A stretch of 64,000 nucleotides of DNA, from NCBI GenBank assembly GCA_013115125.1, contig JABANN010000056.1, forward strand, positions 27,769 to 91,768. The letters run 5' to 3'. The first letter of the stretch is position 1. Every line of letters starts with the position of its first letter. A program made the position numbers and the translations under genes. Below, in pieces: positions 38,432 through 50,385 of this stretch. The notes below the pieces were generated by a model. It searched no databases. It was given only the letters and a program-made list of their open reading frames with translations, and had not been told where the DNA came from. Origin of the DNA: Perkinsus olseni (Eukaryota; Perkinsozoa; Perkinsida).

Positions 38432-41400
38432 TCACAATATGGTCGATGGTTTTACATTCAGCGCCGCGTCACCAAGAGGGCTCATATACCCTGCCCTAGG
38501 CCCCAAGCAGAGTAAGACTTGGTAATCATTGAAGTCTGGTGTGAGGTGGACCACCTAAAACAACCCCGATCACGAGTTGCTGGTGTCACGGTATGCTCCC
38601 ACGTTGGTTTCATCCTTCGCGGCCCTCATCAACGGGACTTCCCCTACTATCCTGATGGAGGCTGGCTGACCTGGATTCTGGTCAGCTTGGAAGAGGAACA
38701 TCTAACACCACGCTAGTAACCCTTCAAGGCCAACCGCGTGCCCTCACGTCTTTAATGTGGCCGTCGAAGTCACCCCTAGGAGTCCGAGCATCAGCCTCCC
38801 AAGGCACGGTCCGGTCATCCCAATGCTCCGCACAGATTCTAGACTGCCACTCTCGATCCTCCAACCGATACCTAGCAGGCAGGTCGATAGTCATAACAAG
38901 ACCGATCACCGTAAGCCGCAGCCGGGTCAAGAGCGCACTTCCTCTCCCGGGCATCATCCACCACCAGGAACCGCGCTTTGAGGCATTCAGGCGTAGCCCC
39001 GCGATGGTTGTGCATAACAACTTCAACTGCTATCTGCCATGAAAGCAAGCTGAATGGGGAACGGTAAGACAGGCAAGTTGTTGGTACCGTGTAGTTGTTC
39101 CAGTTGACCCTGATATTCTTGACCTCCTTGTAGGGCTTGCCTCCTACGGTGGTGTAGTAGGGCCCATAGGGGTAGGCCTCCTCGAAGTACGGTGCAGCAC
39201 ACGAGAAGAAATCAGCCGATCTGAGGGGCAGCCGTTATCCAACAAAACTTTTCCTCCTCCCCAGGAGCTACGTTGTGAGGTGATGTCCTCGGTCGGCTGT
39301 ACACGTACCATCGTCACGTAATGGTCGGCACTCTCCGTCGAAGTTAATGCACTGCATCTCGAGAGCCGTGATCAGATTCCCGCTACCCTGAAAGTAAACA
39401 GGAGTGGGAATCGGGCGGGTAAGGCCAGCGGAGTGCTACCGCCAGATTGGTCGGCTGCTCTTGCTTCAAGCAACCGCCGCAAGTCCTTGTCCAGAGACAC
39501 CTAAAGGAAATATCACCTCCGCCATTGGACTCTCAGACAAGGTACTTTGAATCGTAGGACGGCGGTTGTTGTGGTACTAATGTGGCAGCAGCGCTTGAGG
39601 CTCCAGTCGCCTCGCAGATTTTATCTTCACTAGGGGAGCACTTGCTAGAGCAGAAGCCATGAGCGTACCAGTCATGCTCGAGAGTAGCCGTACATCGAGT
39701 GCCTGAGGGGGGCATCATCCCCGGCGAAAATGAAGATGGTCTATCCCTACCTTCCACCCGGCAACGCTCCGAGCAGGGTATAGCAACGCAAGCTGATATC
39801 GGAGAGTTCTCCTCGGCCGTCATTGCGATGCACTCCTCATCACAGACTCTCGACAGGCTCCTGAGATGAGGAAGATACTCCCTCTGGCCGAGCAGCAGCG
39901 TCCCCACTTGGACAACCTCGGCTTGGAAGGGCGTAGTAGGATCTCAGCCATGGGGGAGAGTTCGCATCGTGTTGCCACTGACGCCGCCCCCTTGATGGCC
40001 GCTTCTACAGTACCCCTAGGATGCCGTTGCCAGCAGATGTGGTTGCACAGGAAGGCCGGGTCGTGAACCTCAAGGTCGCCTACGAAGATGAATCCGATCA
40101 TCCCTCCCCAGCGTTTGAGCCTGCGTACTCTCCTCAGGGTCCGAGGCCTCTGTGATGATGTCGTTAGGGCCGCCGTTGGAGTTGACAGAGAGGAATACGA
40201 GTAGCTTGGCAAGCATAACATCGCCTTCAACTTGGTGGTTTACCTAAGGCTCGTGAAGGTCTACGACGTCCTGTGTAAGGAGCTCCCTACCGCTGCCGTA
40301 TATCGGTCACCCAAGGCGGACAACCATCCTCCAGTTCTGGGCTGGTGAGACCCCAGTGCCTTGGTCTTCCAGTCCTCACTCTTACGACCAAGCAACTCGA
40401 GCTCCGTCGGGGACTAGAGATCGAGCATCACCGCAAGGTCGTGTCGAATGTCCTTACCTTGCCCTCCCACAGACTTAGAAGAGAGGAGAGCTGCTGAGAG
40501 AGCACACTGATGGAAGGGTCGCCGGCCGACCTCGACGAGGTGCCGGACTGTTGGTAACCTGTGTAGGGCATCATCCCGTCATAGCTTCATTATAACTCTC
40601 ACCTGGGGGTGCTATTGGTATATGAGGAAGATGCGGCGTCTGGGATGTATCCTTATGATGCAGTCGTGGATGATACCTCTTTGGTACGGTATCCCCTCCA
40701 CCCTGCGCACTCTTTCCGGAGACCTTCTTTCTAGGACGCCCACCAAGGCTGTGATGATGATGGTGGCTGTGATGATGCTTACGAGGATGCCACAGTTCGT
40801 GCGCTTTTCCCTCACCACCGTCTGCCATTATTGCTTCTTTTTCCTCTACGGGAGCGCTACTACCCTTACCCTCATTCTGTCCCTCAACATCCACTGTGTT
40901 ATGAGTCGGTGTAGCGGTCGTGGCCGGCGTCACCTCACTGTGTTCATCAGTAGTGCTACCGCTATTCTGTGTGCCTGTGCTTTTGGTTGTCGATGGAGCT
41001 TCTACAACCTGCCTCTCGGGTTCGGAAAGCTCACCGCGTTGAGGTTCCTCATCAACTCCTGCCTGCACTTCACGAGTATCCCTGCCCGCCTCCTGAGCCT
41101 CACCATTCTCGCGACCTCGATCACCACTACCATCTAAACGGGCCTCGGCCGGCCGACTAGAACTCGCACCAGTTTGTGCTTTGACTTTCCCTGCTGAACC
41201 CGCAGCGTCGTCATCCACTCTCCCAGGCTGGTTGCCACCTTCCACCGTCCTCGCACGATGAGAATTGCGCTCCTCCTCTTGTTTAGCCTTCTCCGCCCGG
41301 AGTGCCTCCATGTCCCTTCTCTCCTCATCGCTGTGATTGGTCGTATAGTGTACGCTATGCAGGGCTGGATGATATGGTCCTTTATGCTCGGACACAGGTA

Positions 41401-41863
41401 CCCCTGACCGTTCGTACTGTAAGGCGTGAGGCGTCCTAGGAGTCGGAAAATTGAAGGCTCCTCCTGTGCTGCTGCTCATGCGATCAAAGATCGATGCTGG
41501 CTTCTCGGTTGTGTCTATCCCCCATTGCCCGTCATGCGGCAGCCGTGTGGGTTCTACTTTAACCTCATCATCATCACTGTTGTTATGATGATGAGACGAT
41601 TCATCGTCTTCTTTTCCTTGCGGCTCTGTCAGTAGTGGATTCGCCTTGAGGACAGGAAACCCCGATAGCGTCTCGGCGTTCTTCTCGTCTATTTTCCTCT
41701 GCCACTCCACATCATGTGTCTCATGATGATTCACAGGATGCCACACCGTCCGGGAATGGCCTTCATCAGAGGCTTCCCCCGGCCGCTGTGCTCCAGCGAA
41801 GGTGAATACCGTAACAAGGAGAGATATAAGGATGGTGTGTAGCGGCAGTATACTCCCACGCAT
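38432..41863 (-). CDS. Large secreted protein, His-rich N-terminal half and Cys-rich C-terminal half
   Basis: Unrecognised. A long first exon (about 40610-41863) begins with a signal peptide (MRGSILPLHTILISLLVTVF). It continues into a disordered, highly charged region with many His clusters, including HHHSHHHHHSLGG. A gtgaga donor splits the apparent end and joins to YQQSGTSSRSAGDPSISVLS. Later exons read VMLAKLLVFLSVNSNGG, FLCNHICWQRHPR, CDEECIAM, VAIPCSERCRVEG, WYAHGFCSSKCSPSEDKICE, CINFDGECRPLRDDGTC, FFSCAAPYFEEAYPYGPYY and DREWQSRICAEHWDD. The last exons read MFLFQADQNPGQPASIRIV and an end at 38432 or 38482, depending on the donor. Paired cysteines suggest disulfide-bonded extracellular domains. 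It may bind metal through the His runs (inference). Confidence 0.6.
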
Positions 41864-42347
41864 GAGTAAACAGTAAATACTGAGCGAGGATCTACAAATT
41901 TTGAACCATGGAAGGCGCCGACCGATGAGAGGGTCGGCGAACCCGTCACGGAGGCGAGATCTCTCAAGCCCGAGGCATCGTTCAGCAGGCCAATTCTAGA
42001 ACTCAGAAATGATCCCGGAACCGCATTAGACGGGTGAAAATCAATTCCAAAGTCAAACCGACTCACTGAGCGCGGGGTAACAATAATGCGCCGACACCTC
42101 AGTCGTGCGCCACGAAATATAGCGCTCGCCTTGAACTTGTCATTTCCGTCAGATTTCTGCCCCGTCTCGGAGCCTGATGGTTTTGCTCAACCTCGAAGGA
42201 GTTGCGTTCTCACGAGAGACGCACAATAGTCGTCGAAGTCGTGGCTGTCGGGGCTAGAGACTCAAGGAGTCTAGATTCATCACCTGATAGTGATAATGAG
42301 TGTGACCAGGCCGTCACTTATAGTTCAGTCCCACCGCAACCTCTCTA
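41864..42347. promoter_or_regulatory. Divergent upstream region
   Basis: Separates the start of the minus-strand secreted gene from the first gene of the second modular cluster. Bases 42301-42328 closely match 48869-48898, upstream of a paralogue (shared core gaccaggccgtcact versus ggccaggccatcact). This suggests a conserved promoter or 5' UTR element. Confidence 0.4.
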
Positions 42348-43183
42348 ATGGTCCAAGGCCAGTTGCTCCTCGTAGGGCTATCCCTCTTCTACACCCCACT
42401 GGCCTTGACCTCCGCTCGTGGCCGAAAGAGACGCATGGGTGTCAGCGATGATAATGGCAGCCGCACACCAGCAAAGGTGCTGAGACATGGAGACACGCCA
42501 GAGGGTGAGGTTTCGCGGAGGGGGCGACTACGGAGCAGTACCAGCAGCAGCAGTAGCCTCGACGACTACCTAAGCGACTCCAGTATGTCGTCTGACGACT
42601 CGTCCAAGGTAATGTTAGAGATATCGTTACGATACGCTCATTGGTGATTCGGATCGTGGATGAAACGCTGCCTCGTTACTCCCTAGGGAATTCCGTATCT
42701 GGGTCGTCTCAGGACCATTTCGGAGTTACAATGCTGGACAAACAACGCTGCCATATGTTTGATAAAGGCTTTTACTGGCTGTACCAAGTTGTCGACAACT
42801 TTGTGTACACCACTTCGCTGAGCTGCCCGGGTGGCGATAAGGGCGACTTAACTTATGAATTGTAAGACACTGCATCATGTATGGTTCTTGGCACATGTAG
42901 TGATCTGCTTACTCCCTTCAGTCGCAATGATCGCAAACTGTATCAAGCGGCTACCCATAACCAGCTGCTGCTCGAGGCCTCACTCCGCGAGGACCCTTTG
43001 TCATCAGCCAATGTTACGGCAACGTCGCCGCGTTCGGATAGCGACTGCTCGAATGCAGCTGAGGAAGTTTACCGTTCCCTGGGGGGCGCAGAAGGAGCAA
43101 GATTGGATGAAGACCACGTTCCGGATTTCACAGCCCGTCTTTGCTCTCTATACTACAAGAAAATATTCGGAGACTCATCTTAG
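42348..43183 (+). CDS. Single-module secreted protein E
   Basis: Member of the second cluster of the modular family. Exons are 42348-42608, 42713-42861 and 42922-43183. The signal peptide is GQLLLVGLSLFYTPLALTSA, followed by a basic run (RGRKRR) and a Ser/Asp-rich linker. The 149-base beta exon begins after a phase-0 intron, with KQRCHMFDKGFYWLYQVVDN. It ends in phase 2, exactly as in paralogues at 47123 and 49146. The helical exon has DSDCSNAAEEVYRSLGG and VPDFTARLCSLYYKKIF. Probably exported; function unknown. Confidence 0.68.
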
Positions 43184-43834
43184 AGGCATCATAGGCGATT
43201 CCCAGTAAGGCCAGTCGCACCTCTGAATGATGATTTGAACGTGTGACTAAATAACACTATAGCCCGACGTCATATGCATGATAATAATTCTTCTATGTTC
43301 TAATCGTTGTAGCTGCTGTTCTCGTGTGTGCCTCCCGCGCACCCCTCATCATTGGCGTTGTCCTAGAGAACGAACTGTCGCGCTGACACGGCGGGGATCA
43401 TCGGTTGCGACTGTGACGCTGAACATACTATGACGGTTTAGCGGTGGAAAGCTTCCTTCTAGCGCACTGAATATTTTGGATGTAACGTACCTCTCTCCAT
43501 GTGAGGGTCTTGGGTGGAGCACTCTTCGCCTGGGCCGTGTTATTTTTTCCCTTGGAGATCTCGTTCGGGAGCGCTCAGAGACACGTCCTGTCAGGATAAA
43601 TCCCAATTAACAATTCGTTTCTAGGCCTGTACAGCATTAGCGCGTCTAACCTCGGGAATACCGGCAGTGAACACGTTCTCGCGGATCCGCGTCTTGAGGA
43701 AAATTTCGAACTTTATCCGAGATGCTCAGGATGGCTCTCCGAATTGCGCATCAGTCGGGGTAGTGGAAAGCATCAACTAACTCGTGGCCCTCCTCAGAAA
43801 TTCACTGTTCCATTCTAGCCCTCATTCTTGAGTC
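43184..43834. other. Intergenic region
   Basis: Between single-module genes E and F. No supported coding sequence or repeat. Confidence 0.4.
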
Positions 43835-44545
43835 ATGAAACCCCTACCTAGGGTGGGCCTCGTGCTGTGCCTCTGGTCGGCAGCCTCGATGGTTGGTTTA
43901 ACTGCCGCCGAGTCTGTTAGAATCGAAAATCTGCCGGTACGTCGCAGTGGCCCCACACATCGTCCGCGAGGTGGCCTCGTTGTTAGGGACTCTACAACAT
44001 AACGAAGATTACCGAAGGAAGCACCTGCCATGCAGCCGGGCCCCACTTCACCTGGGAGTTCGACCAATTTCGGGGAACCCTGCGCACTTTCCACTTGCAA
44101 TGCCCGGACTCTGAGTTTCATGTGTAGGTTTGACGTCGCGAATGTCGATGGAAAACATAGTTTGATGCTTCTTCTCAGGAGGGCTAGTCCGCCAAAGTTC
44201 ATCCAAAGGGTAACTCGCATTCAGAGACTCGGCCTCGACTTCGAAGTTCCCGATCCTAAACGGGGAGTCCTAGTGGAGGACCCTCTATACGAGAGGCAGA
44301 TTACTTACAAAAGAATAGTCCAAGGCCGGGATTGCTTTTTTGCAGCTACGGCCATTTACTGGAGCTTTCGGAAGAAAACAAACGCACCTTCTGATGAATC
44401 CACTTCGGAGAGCTTTCTCGGCACATCGCCTTTGTTGAAGCGTTTGAGAGGGATGCTCTGTACCGCGTATAAGGGCCTTGTTGAACGGTACAACCTCTCG
44501 GCAGTGCCTGTTCTTGAGCCCTACCGGGGCAATCTACCGCGGTGA
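43835..44545 (+). CDS. Single-module secreted protein F
   Basis: Exons are 43835-43936, 43987-44123 and 44179-44545. The signal peptide is MKPLPRVGLVLCLWSAASM. The 137-base beta exon (phase 0 in, phase 2 out) carries STCHAAGPHFTWEF, LRTFHLQCPDSEFH and two cysteines. The helical exon has VEDPLYERQITYKRIV, then GRDCFFAATAIYWSF and LCTAYKGLVERY. It is a close relative of gene G at 45692 and a more distant relative of E, H and I. Function unknown. Confidence 0.7.
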
Positions 44546-45691
44546 ACGTTTTCCTCAACCTTGTCGGCAGCACAGAAGCCTATCTTATTTGCTACCATTC
44601 ATTGATTCCTCTCCGTAGTTTTGCGCATGTTGTTGTATTTCATTGGGAGGTGTCGATTTGTCCGGGAAAACTAGAGCTCGAGTTGCGTTACGGAGTCTGT
44701 GTTACGGCGCTTATTAGTCGTACACGGGTTGGAGGAGAGACGGGAGGGGCACAGTAACAGCCATGCGGATGCCAAAGACGTAAAGCAGGACGAGTCGTTC
44801 GGCGTGATCGTGATGCTCCGTCACGATTCGTATCCTAGACTCAGGATTCACCATCTGTAAAGTCCTGGAGTTGGGCATCACGACCTCCGGAGCTTCTAGT
44901 AAAGTTGAGGAAGACATATACAACCTGCTTCTGTGGGACTTGAAACCAAACGTTGAGCTGCGCTGGTCCAGTCATGGAGCGAGCTCAGGGCGGTTGAAAG
45001 TTAATCACGAGGCGTGGAAATAGTGCTCGGAGACCTCCCCGTGGTTACTCCCGGAAACTCCTCGCCTGAGGCTCCTATGCATGTCGTTGAGCCTCAGTCA
45101 TAGCGGTTACTTTCGCCCACCATCCCACCCTCAAGCAAGTAGCATGAGGGCAGACTCCCTACTAGGTAGTGTAGCCTAGGGCGCATACGACAGAGTACGC
45201 CGCAGGTCGGTGCTACTTTGCCAATCAACCCAATCCGCCATGCTTCTTGAGTTAATGTAGTAGGCGTTGATCTCGAACGTCCGGTCGATGAACGGTTGAT
45301 TATGCAACAAAGCGGCCTGGAGGCTTCGGGTGCTGCTACTCTATCGTCTCTATCTGGTAATGTCGTGCGAGAGAACGCTTGCTCGAGCGCTCGCCATGCT
45401 TGATTGTCGCTCGTCTCATGCGACTGAGCGGCGTTGGAATTCCCACGCCCGAGGGGCCTCTGAGCACTTGGCTTCGGATTGAGACGTGAGGTGCGGCTAC
45501 GCTACTGTCGGAGTGACCATTCAAGCCCGAAGGGGTGATATCCTCCCGTGAGGCTGCCCAGCGGCTCGTCCACGGCCAGTGACAGTGGCAGCGTCACCCC
45601 TCATCATGATGATAGCGAGAGATCAGTGGACTGCTTGTCTAGCTTCGGAGCCCCTCTTGAAGTTCTGTTGATTCCCGTCCCAACTCGTGGC
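44546..45691. other. Intergenic region within the second cluster
   Basis: No supported gene. Bases 45423-45454 match 48671-48702 at most positions (shared core ttggaattc). This indicates that spacer DNA was duplicated along with genes of the cluster. Confidence 0.4.
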
Positions 45692-46499
45692 ATGAAGACA
45701 CCGTATGACGTGGCGCTTGCCACGCTATCCCTCTGGGCCTCGTTACCGGCTGCCTCAGCTGTCCGTGCATCTGCAGCCGACAGTGGCAGTCTGAAAGTAA
45801 AACGCTGAAGGCCTTTGTATCGCCTTCGTGAGCTCTCCTTGTTAGGCCAAGTACAACATAACGAAGATGACACACGGGAACTCCTGCATAGCTGTCGGAC
45901 CGCAGTTCGCGTGGCAGTTCGAGCTTCTCAAGGGAACTCTGAGAACGCTTTCCTTACATTGCCCAGATTCCGAGTTCCATATGTAAGGTCGAAGGTCGAG
46001 GCCTTCGCTGTCGGACTTGTCTTTTTGCCAGGGTGACCGATCCCCCAGGGTATGCTCAAGGAGATTCCGACTTGGATATGTAGGCCAGAATGTCGAGGAT
46101 ATTTCTGTGAAGCCTTGTTCGCTTCCTGCCAGAGTGACCGATCCCCGCGAGTATGTTCAAAAGGCTGCGAGCATCGAGAGACTGGGCATCGAATACGAAA
46201 CTACTGACTTTTACAATGGAAGCACAGTCCGCGATCCACTGTACGAAAAGCAGATCTCCTTCCCACAAATACTCACGGACGAAGACTGCCTCTCTGCGGC
46301 GAGAATGATTCACAGCAGATTTCAGAGTGATTCAGAAAGTCTCGAAACTTATGGCGCTCCTTCTTCTACGATATCGCCCAGTACGACATGGCTGTTGAGG
46401 AACTCCAAGTTAAGACTGTGTAAGGCGTACAAAGGCCTCGTTGAGCGGTACAGGCTCGCAGCCGTCACTTTCCCGGTGCTCGACCAGGGAACCGGATGA
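45692..46499 (+). CDS. Single-module secreted protein G
   Basis: Paralogue of F. Exons are 45692-45796, 45846-45982 and 46133-46499. The signal peptide is MKTPYDVALATLSLWASLPA. The beta exon is again 137 bases (NSCIAVGPQFAWQF, LRTLSLHCPDSEFH), phase 0 in and phase 2 out. The helical exon has VRDPLYEKQISF, DEDCLSAARMIHSRF and LCKAYKGLVERYRL. The intron before the last exon carries a partial copy of the splice acceptor and exon start at about 46026-46052. An alternative, frame-breaking acceptor is therefore present. Confidence 0.7.
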
Positions 46500-46784
46500 C
46501 GGCAGCCTCCTCAACTTCGCGAGTAGCGTTGAAGTCTCAGCTCATGCGCTGCGATCCACTGACTCTTTTTCTTCGTTTATAAGTTGTTTGCATCATGTGG
46601 CATCGACGTTCAAGGTGTTCGCGCATGTTCCCTGTTGAGTTGCTCTTTGGGACAGGAATGGGAATATCATTGACCATCGGTTGCTGTCGATTTGGGATCC
46701 CTTGTTCTCTGTATTGAATCGGAAGTAACTCTCGCGACAGTGATGGAAACAGCCTCTCGTTACTAGGCAATCTCTCGTTCTCTA

Positions 46785-47639
46785 ATGACCCTAGGCCAGT
46801 TGCTGCTCGTAGGGCTATCCCTCTTCCATACCCCACGGGCGTTGACCTCCATTCGTTGGCGGAACAGAGGCACGGGGGTCAGCAAAGGTGATGGTAGCCG
46901 TACATCGACGAAGAGCGTGCGTGGGAATTCGTGGAGGAGACGGGAGAGCAGCAGCAGCAGCAGCACGGAATCGGCAGACAGCTAAGACGGCGCCCTCATG
47001 TCGACGGAAGGCTCCGCTCCGAGCCAGGTAACCGTCGATTTCCCTGACAACAGACCGGCCATGATCAGTCTTCACTGCCCGTGCGTGAATCACTCTACGA
47101 GCGCATATAGTACTCTCGTCAGGGCCCCTTCAAAGCAAGGATGCTGGACAACCAACAATGCCGCATGTTTGAGGCGGGCTTCCACTGGCTCTACCACATA
47201 ACTGACAACTCCGTGTACACCACTTCTCTAAGTTGTACGGATGAACATCAACGCGACTTTCATTTCCAGTTGTAAGCGGCGGTATCTTTCCCTTCCTCCC
47301 TGCGGTTCCACCAGTAGTGACGTTGGGGAACTTTCCTGGCTCGTAATCAGTTTACGTTCTTTTTCAGCAACGAAGAGCATGCTTTGAAGATCGCGATGGC
47401 CGATGACGATCACTGTTGCCAACTCGGATCTCAAGGATCTTTTGCTTTCGAGAAGAGTTTTTGCAACTCGGCCACTCTCGGATGATGATTGCTGGACAGC
47501 GGCTGAAAATGTTTATGACGTGATTGATGGCTCGGCGGACTCAGGGTTGACTCAAAGCAGCGCTGCCGAGTTCACGACTCGTCTTTGTTCCAAGTATCGT
47601 GAGGAAATATTCGGAGACTACGGAGCGGAGGAAAGCTGA
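46785..47639 (+). pseudogene. Single-module secreted gene H, possibly decaying
   Basis: Close paralogue of E and I, with the signal peptide GQLLLVGLSLFHTPRALTS. Likely exons are 46785-47027, 47123-47271 (149 bases, NQQCRMFEAGFHWLYHI) and 47368-47639. Two signs of decay are seen. If exon 1 ends at the gtaacc donor homologous to gene I (after STEGSAPSQ), a TAA lies in frame after SSSTESADS. The start of the last exon is also one frame off from the conserved LKDLLLSRRVFA, DDDCWTAAENVY and FTTRLCSKYREEIF part. Alternative splice sites (a gtgcgt donor near 46915, an acceptor near 47389) could rescue both, so it may still be expressed. Confidence 0.5.
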
Positions 47640-48926
47640 TATCACTTCCTTCTCTTCTGTGACTGTGTAGGGTGAGCTTGCAGCGATCGAAGTTGCACTC
47701 GCTATCCCTTCATCATGTTCCACTCATTGCTGTTGGTGTCCATGTCGTATGTTCTTGTTATGTTAGAGCTGTTAATATTGTTGCTCAGAAAGAACATTGG
47801 GCGGCAATTCCGGTCCTCTTATACGAGGTATCCACGCGATCCTAGACGGCGTATCCAAGCTCGTGACCCTCATCAAAACGCCCCTGATTTCGACTGTCGC
47901 TCCTATCAGAATAACATCACATAGCCTACGATTCGTTTGAGCATGGCTCGTAGTTGGACAGAACGGCGTACACGAGCTGGGCCTGGGAGCTCTTGTGACA
48001 GCCTCAACACGAGAGCGGGTCGAACTACGCGAAGTGTGAGTTCCGAAGGCCTGTTGTTTGCCGAGATGGTCTTCTGGGGTTAAGTCCACTCAATTGTTGT
48101 GGAGGGTCCAGTACGATGCCATCTCAGTTAGCTGGTATGATACCAGACAGATGTTGGTATGAGCACCTCTAAAGCTCTGCCTACCGAAGCGTTTATTCGT
48201 TCTGGAGGTTCGAGTTCAAGGTCGGGACGCTTTTCACGTCGTCTGGCAGCGTGCTCACTGGAGTCCGATTAGGAGATGGCATGCGTTGCCAGAGACGAGG
48301 CAAGATGCCGAGCTACTCAGTGCTCTGCATCTAGCTCCGGGTTGAACCGAGACTCGTCTCTAGAACACGAGTCACACGGTTGTGGCGACAGTACTGATCA
48401 GTGATTATTGGTCACAGACAGAAAGCTTCGAAGTATCAGAAGCATCGTGAAGTGAGCTATCGAACTATCTTGGGGTGTGAGGGCGCACCCCGAGACCATC
48501 AACGAATCGGTCGGAATGGTCCCTCACCAGGAACCAAGGCGGTGGCCCCTCTTATCATCATTTTCAAGTTCGTCGTGAAAACACGACATTATGTCCTCTC
48601 GTTGCAGGCTTGGAACGTCGTATAGTACTCGCCTTTGAACGCCCATTTTCCATAGGCATACCTCACGTGCGTGAGCAGCATTGGAATTCCTACGCTCGAG
48701 GAGTCATGGTCTAACTTCAGGCACTTTCAGGCAGACCCGATAGCGTTCGGTTCCGCCACGAGGAGCCGATGCGCGGCAGCTTCCACTCTTTCAGACATAT
48801 AACTGTAGGTTCGTCACCCAGTATGTGCCATACTAGGTCACACTGTACGACGCTCTAGCGATGATGATTGTGGCCAGGCCATCACTCGTTGTAGTTCGTT
48901 TACACAACGAAATCTCTCGTTCTCCA
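47640..48926. other. Intergenic region within the second cluster
   Basis: A short plus frame at 47715-47924 starts with a hydrophobic, signal-like stretch (FHSLLLVSMSYVLVMLELLI) and might be a remnant first exon. No module follows it. Bases 48671-48702 repeat a block at 45423-45454, and 48869-48898 match the upstream region of gene E. Otherwise nothing supported. Confidence 0.35.
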
Positions 48927-49698
48927 ATGGTCCTAGGCCGGTTACTCGTCGTCTGGTTATCCATCTTCTACACTCCAGTGGCCTTGACCTCCGCTCGGAA
49001 ACGTGAGTGGCGCATGCCAACAGAAGGCTCGGGCTTGAGGAAGGTAGCGCATTTGTCGCTCTCGATCGCACCTAGGCTGCCATTATAGGCTTCAACTACT
49101 GCGTCATGTTTCGCATACGAAGTTCGCATACTCGTCCCTTGTCAGGGCTCCTTGACGGTGAGCAAGCTGGAAGACCAGAAATGCCGCATCTCCCAAGCGG
49201 ACTTCCACTGGCTCTACTACATAGCGGATAACCACGTCTACACCAATGCTCTAAGTTGTACCGATGAGAACCATCGCGACTTTCACTTCGAGTTGTAAGC
49301 GGCGGTATCTGCTGATCGTCATTTAACTGTTGGGCTTGCTCAACTGTCTTCTCAACACCTCCATAAGTGGAGCCCAAATCAACCGCTTCATTTTTTTCAG
49401 CAACGCCGATCATAGATTGATAATTGCGAGGGCCGACGACGATCGCTCCATCGAAGATTCGCGCCTTAAGGATCCACTGTTCCCCACTAGAGTTTATGCT
49501 AATCCGCCACGCTCCGATTATGGCTGCTGGAGCGCCGCTGAGAATGTTTATGACGACGTTGTTGAGTCGGAGGGCGTGGACACTGGTATTTACTTCACAA
49601 CCCGTCTCTGTTCCATATACCGCCGAGAAATATTCAAAGAGAAGTCAACTCGTAAGAGGGACTCCTTCGTATATCCCCTTTTCCCTTCGATTGTGTAG
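48927..49698 (+). CDS. Single-module secreted protein I
   Basis: Exons are 48927-49043, 49146-49294 and 49401-49698. The signal peptide is MVLGRLLVVWLSIFYTPVAL, then KREWRMPTEGSGLRK. The beta exon of 149 bases has DQKCRISQADFHWLYYI and ALSCTDENHRDFHFEL, nearly matching genes E and H. The helical exon has DSRLKDPLFPTRVY, YGCWSAAENVYDDV and YFTTRLCSIYRREIF. All splice phases follow the family rule (0, then 2). The C-terminal end after EIF is longer than in E. It appears intact. Confidence 0.7.
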
Positions 49699-50385
49699 TG
49701 TCGATTTGCTGGGATAACCCCGCACTCACTATCCCTGTTGTTCATGGTGTATCCTCCACATAATGCTAGTGTTATTAGTATGAGTACTAAGACTGCCAGT
49801 CTTATACTGGACACTCGGTCTTCAATACGGGTCCCAGAAAGTGAGATATCTCAGAACTCGAGCTGAGCATCCGAGCCTGCGGCCTTTGTCGGAATTATGC
49901 CCGTGATCACGTTTTTACTCCTCTGTTAGAAGATGACGGAAGTTGTGGTCGATTTCATCAGTTTTTTGGCCACCGCCGCGTCTAATTTCAGCGTATGTGA
50001 GTTTTAAGTCCAACCCCGAAAACCGGCTCAGTCAGACTAGCACTGATTTGAGTAGTAATGAACTGTGAGCTCCTCCCTGCTGCGCGTAGCATGGGACCAT
50101 AACGATCGGCATGGATGTTGCTTCAAGGTCACGAAGCCCTCATTCACATGGCCGTTCGATTTACTCAGAGTCGATTTCATACAGCATGTGCCTCTTACAT
50201 CTAGCAGTTGCCCACATAATGTGGAGGATTTATCCTCACTGAGAGCCTCGGATCGAAGTCTTGTAGCAGCATTCCCGTTGTCGATCGTCCTGCACCGACA
50301 TCACACTCTACTGAAGAAAAGCATCCAAGGGAAGAACCCCGCCGGGGTGATCAGAGTCACAGTAGAGGACTCGTATGATTATTGT
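49699..50385. other. Intergenic region
   Basis: 3' flank of gene I and upstream sequence of a possible small secreted protein. No repeat or RNA gene recognised. Confidence 0.35.
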
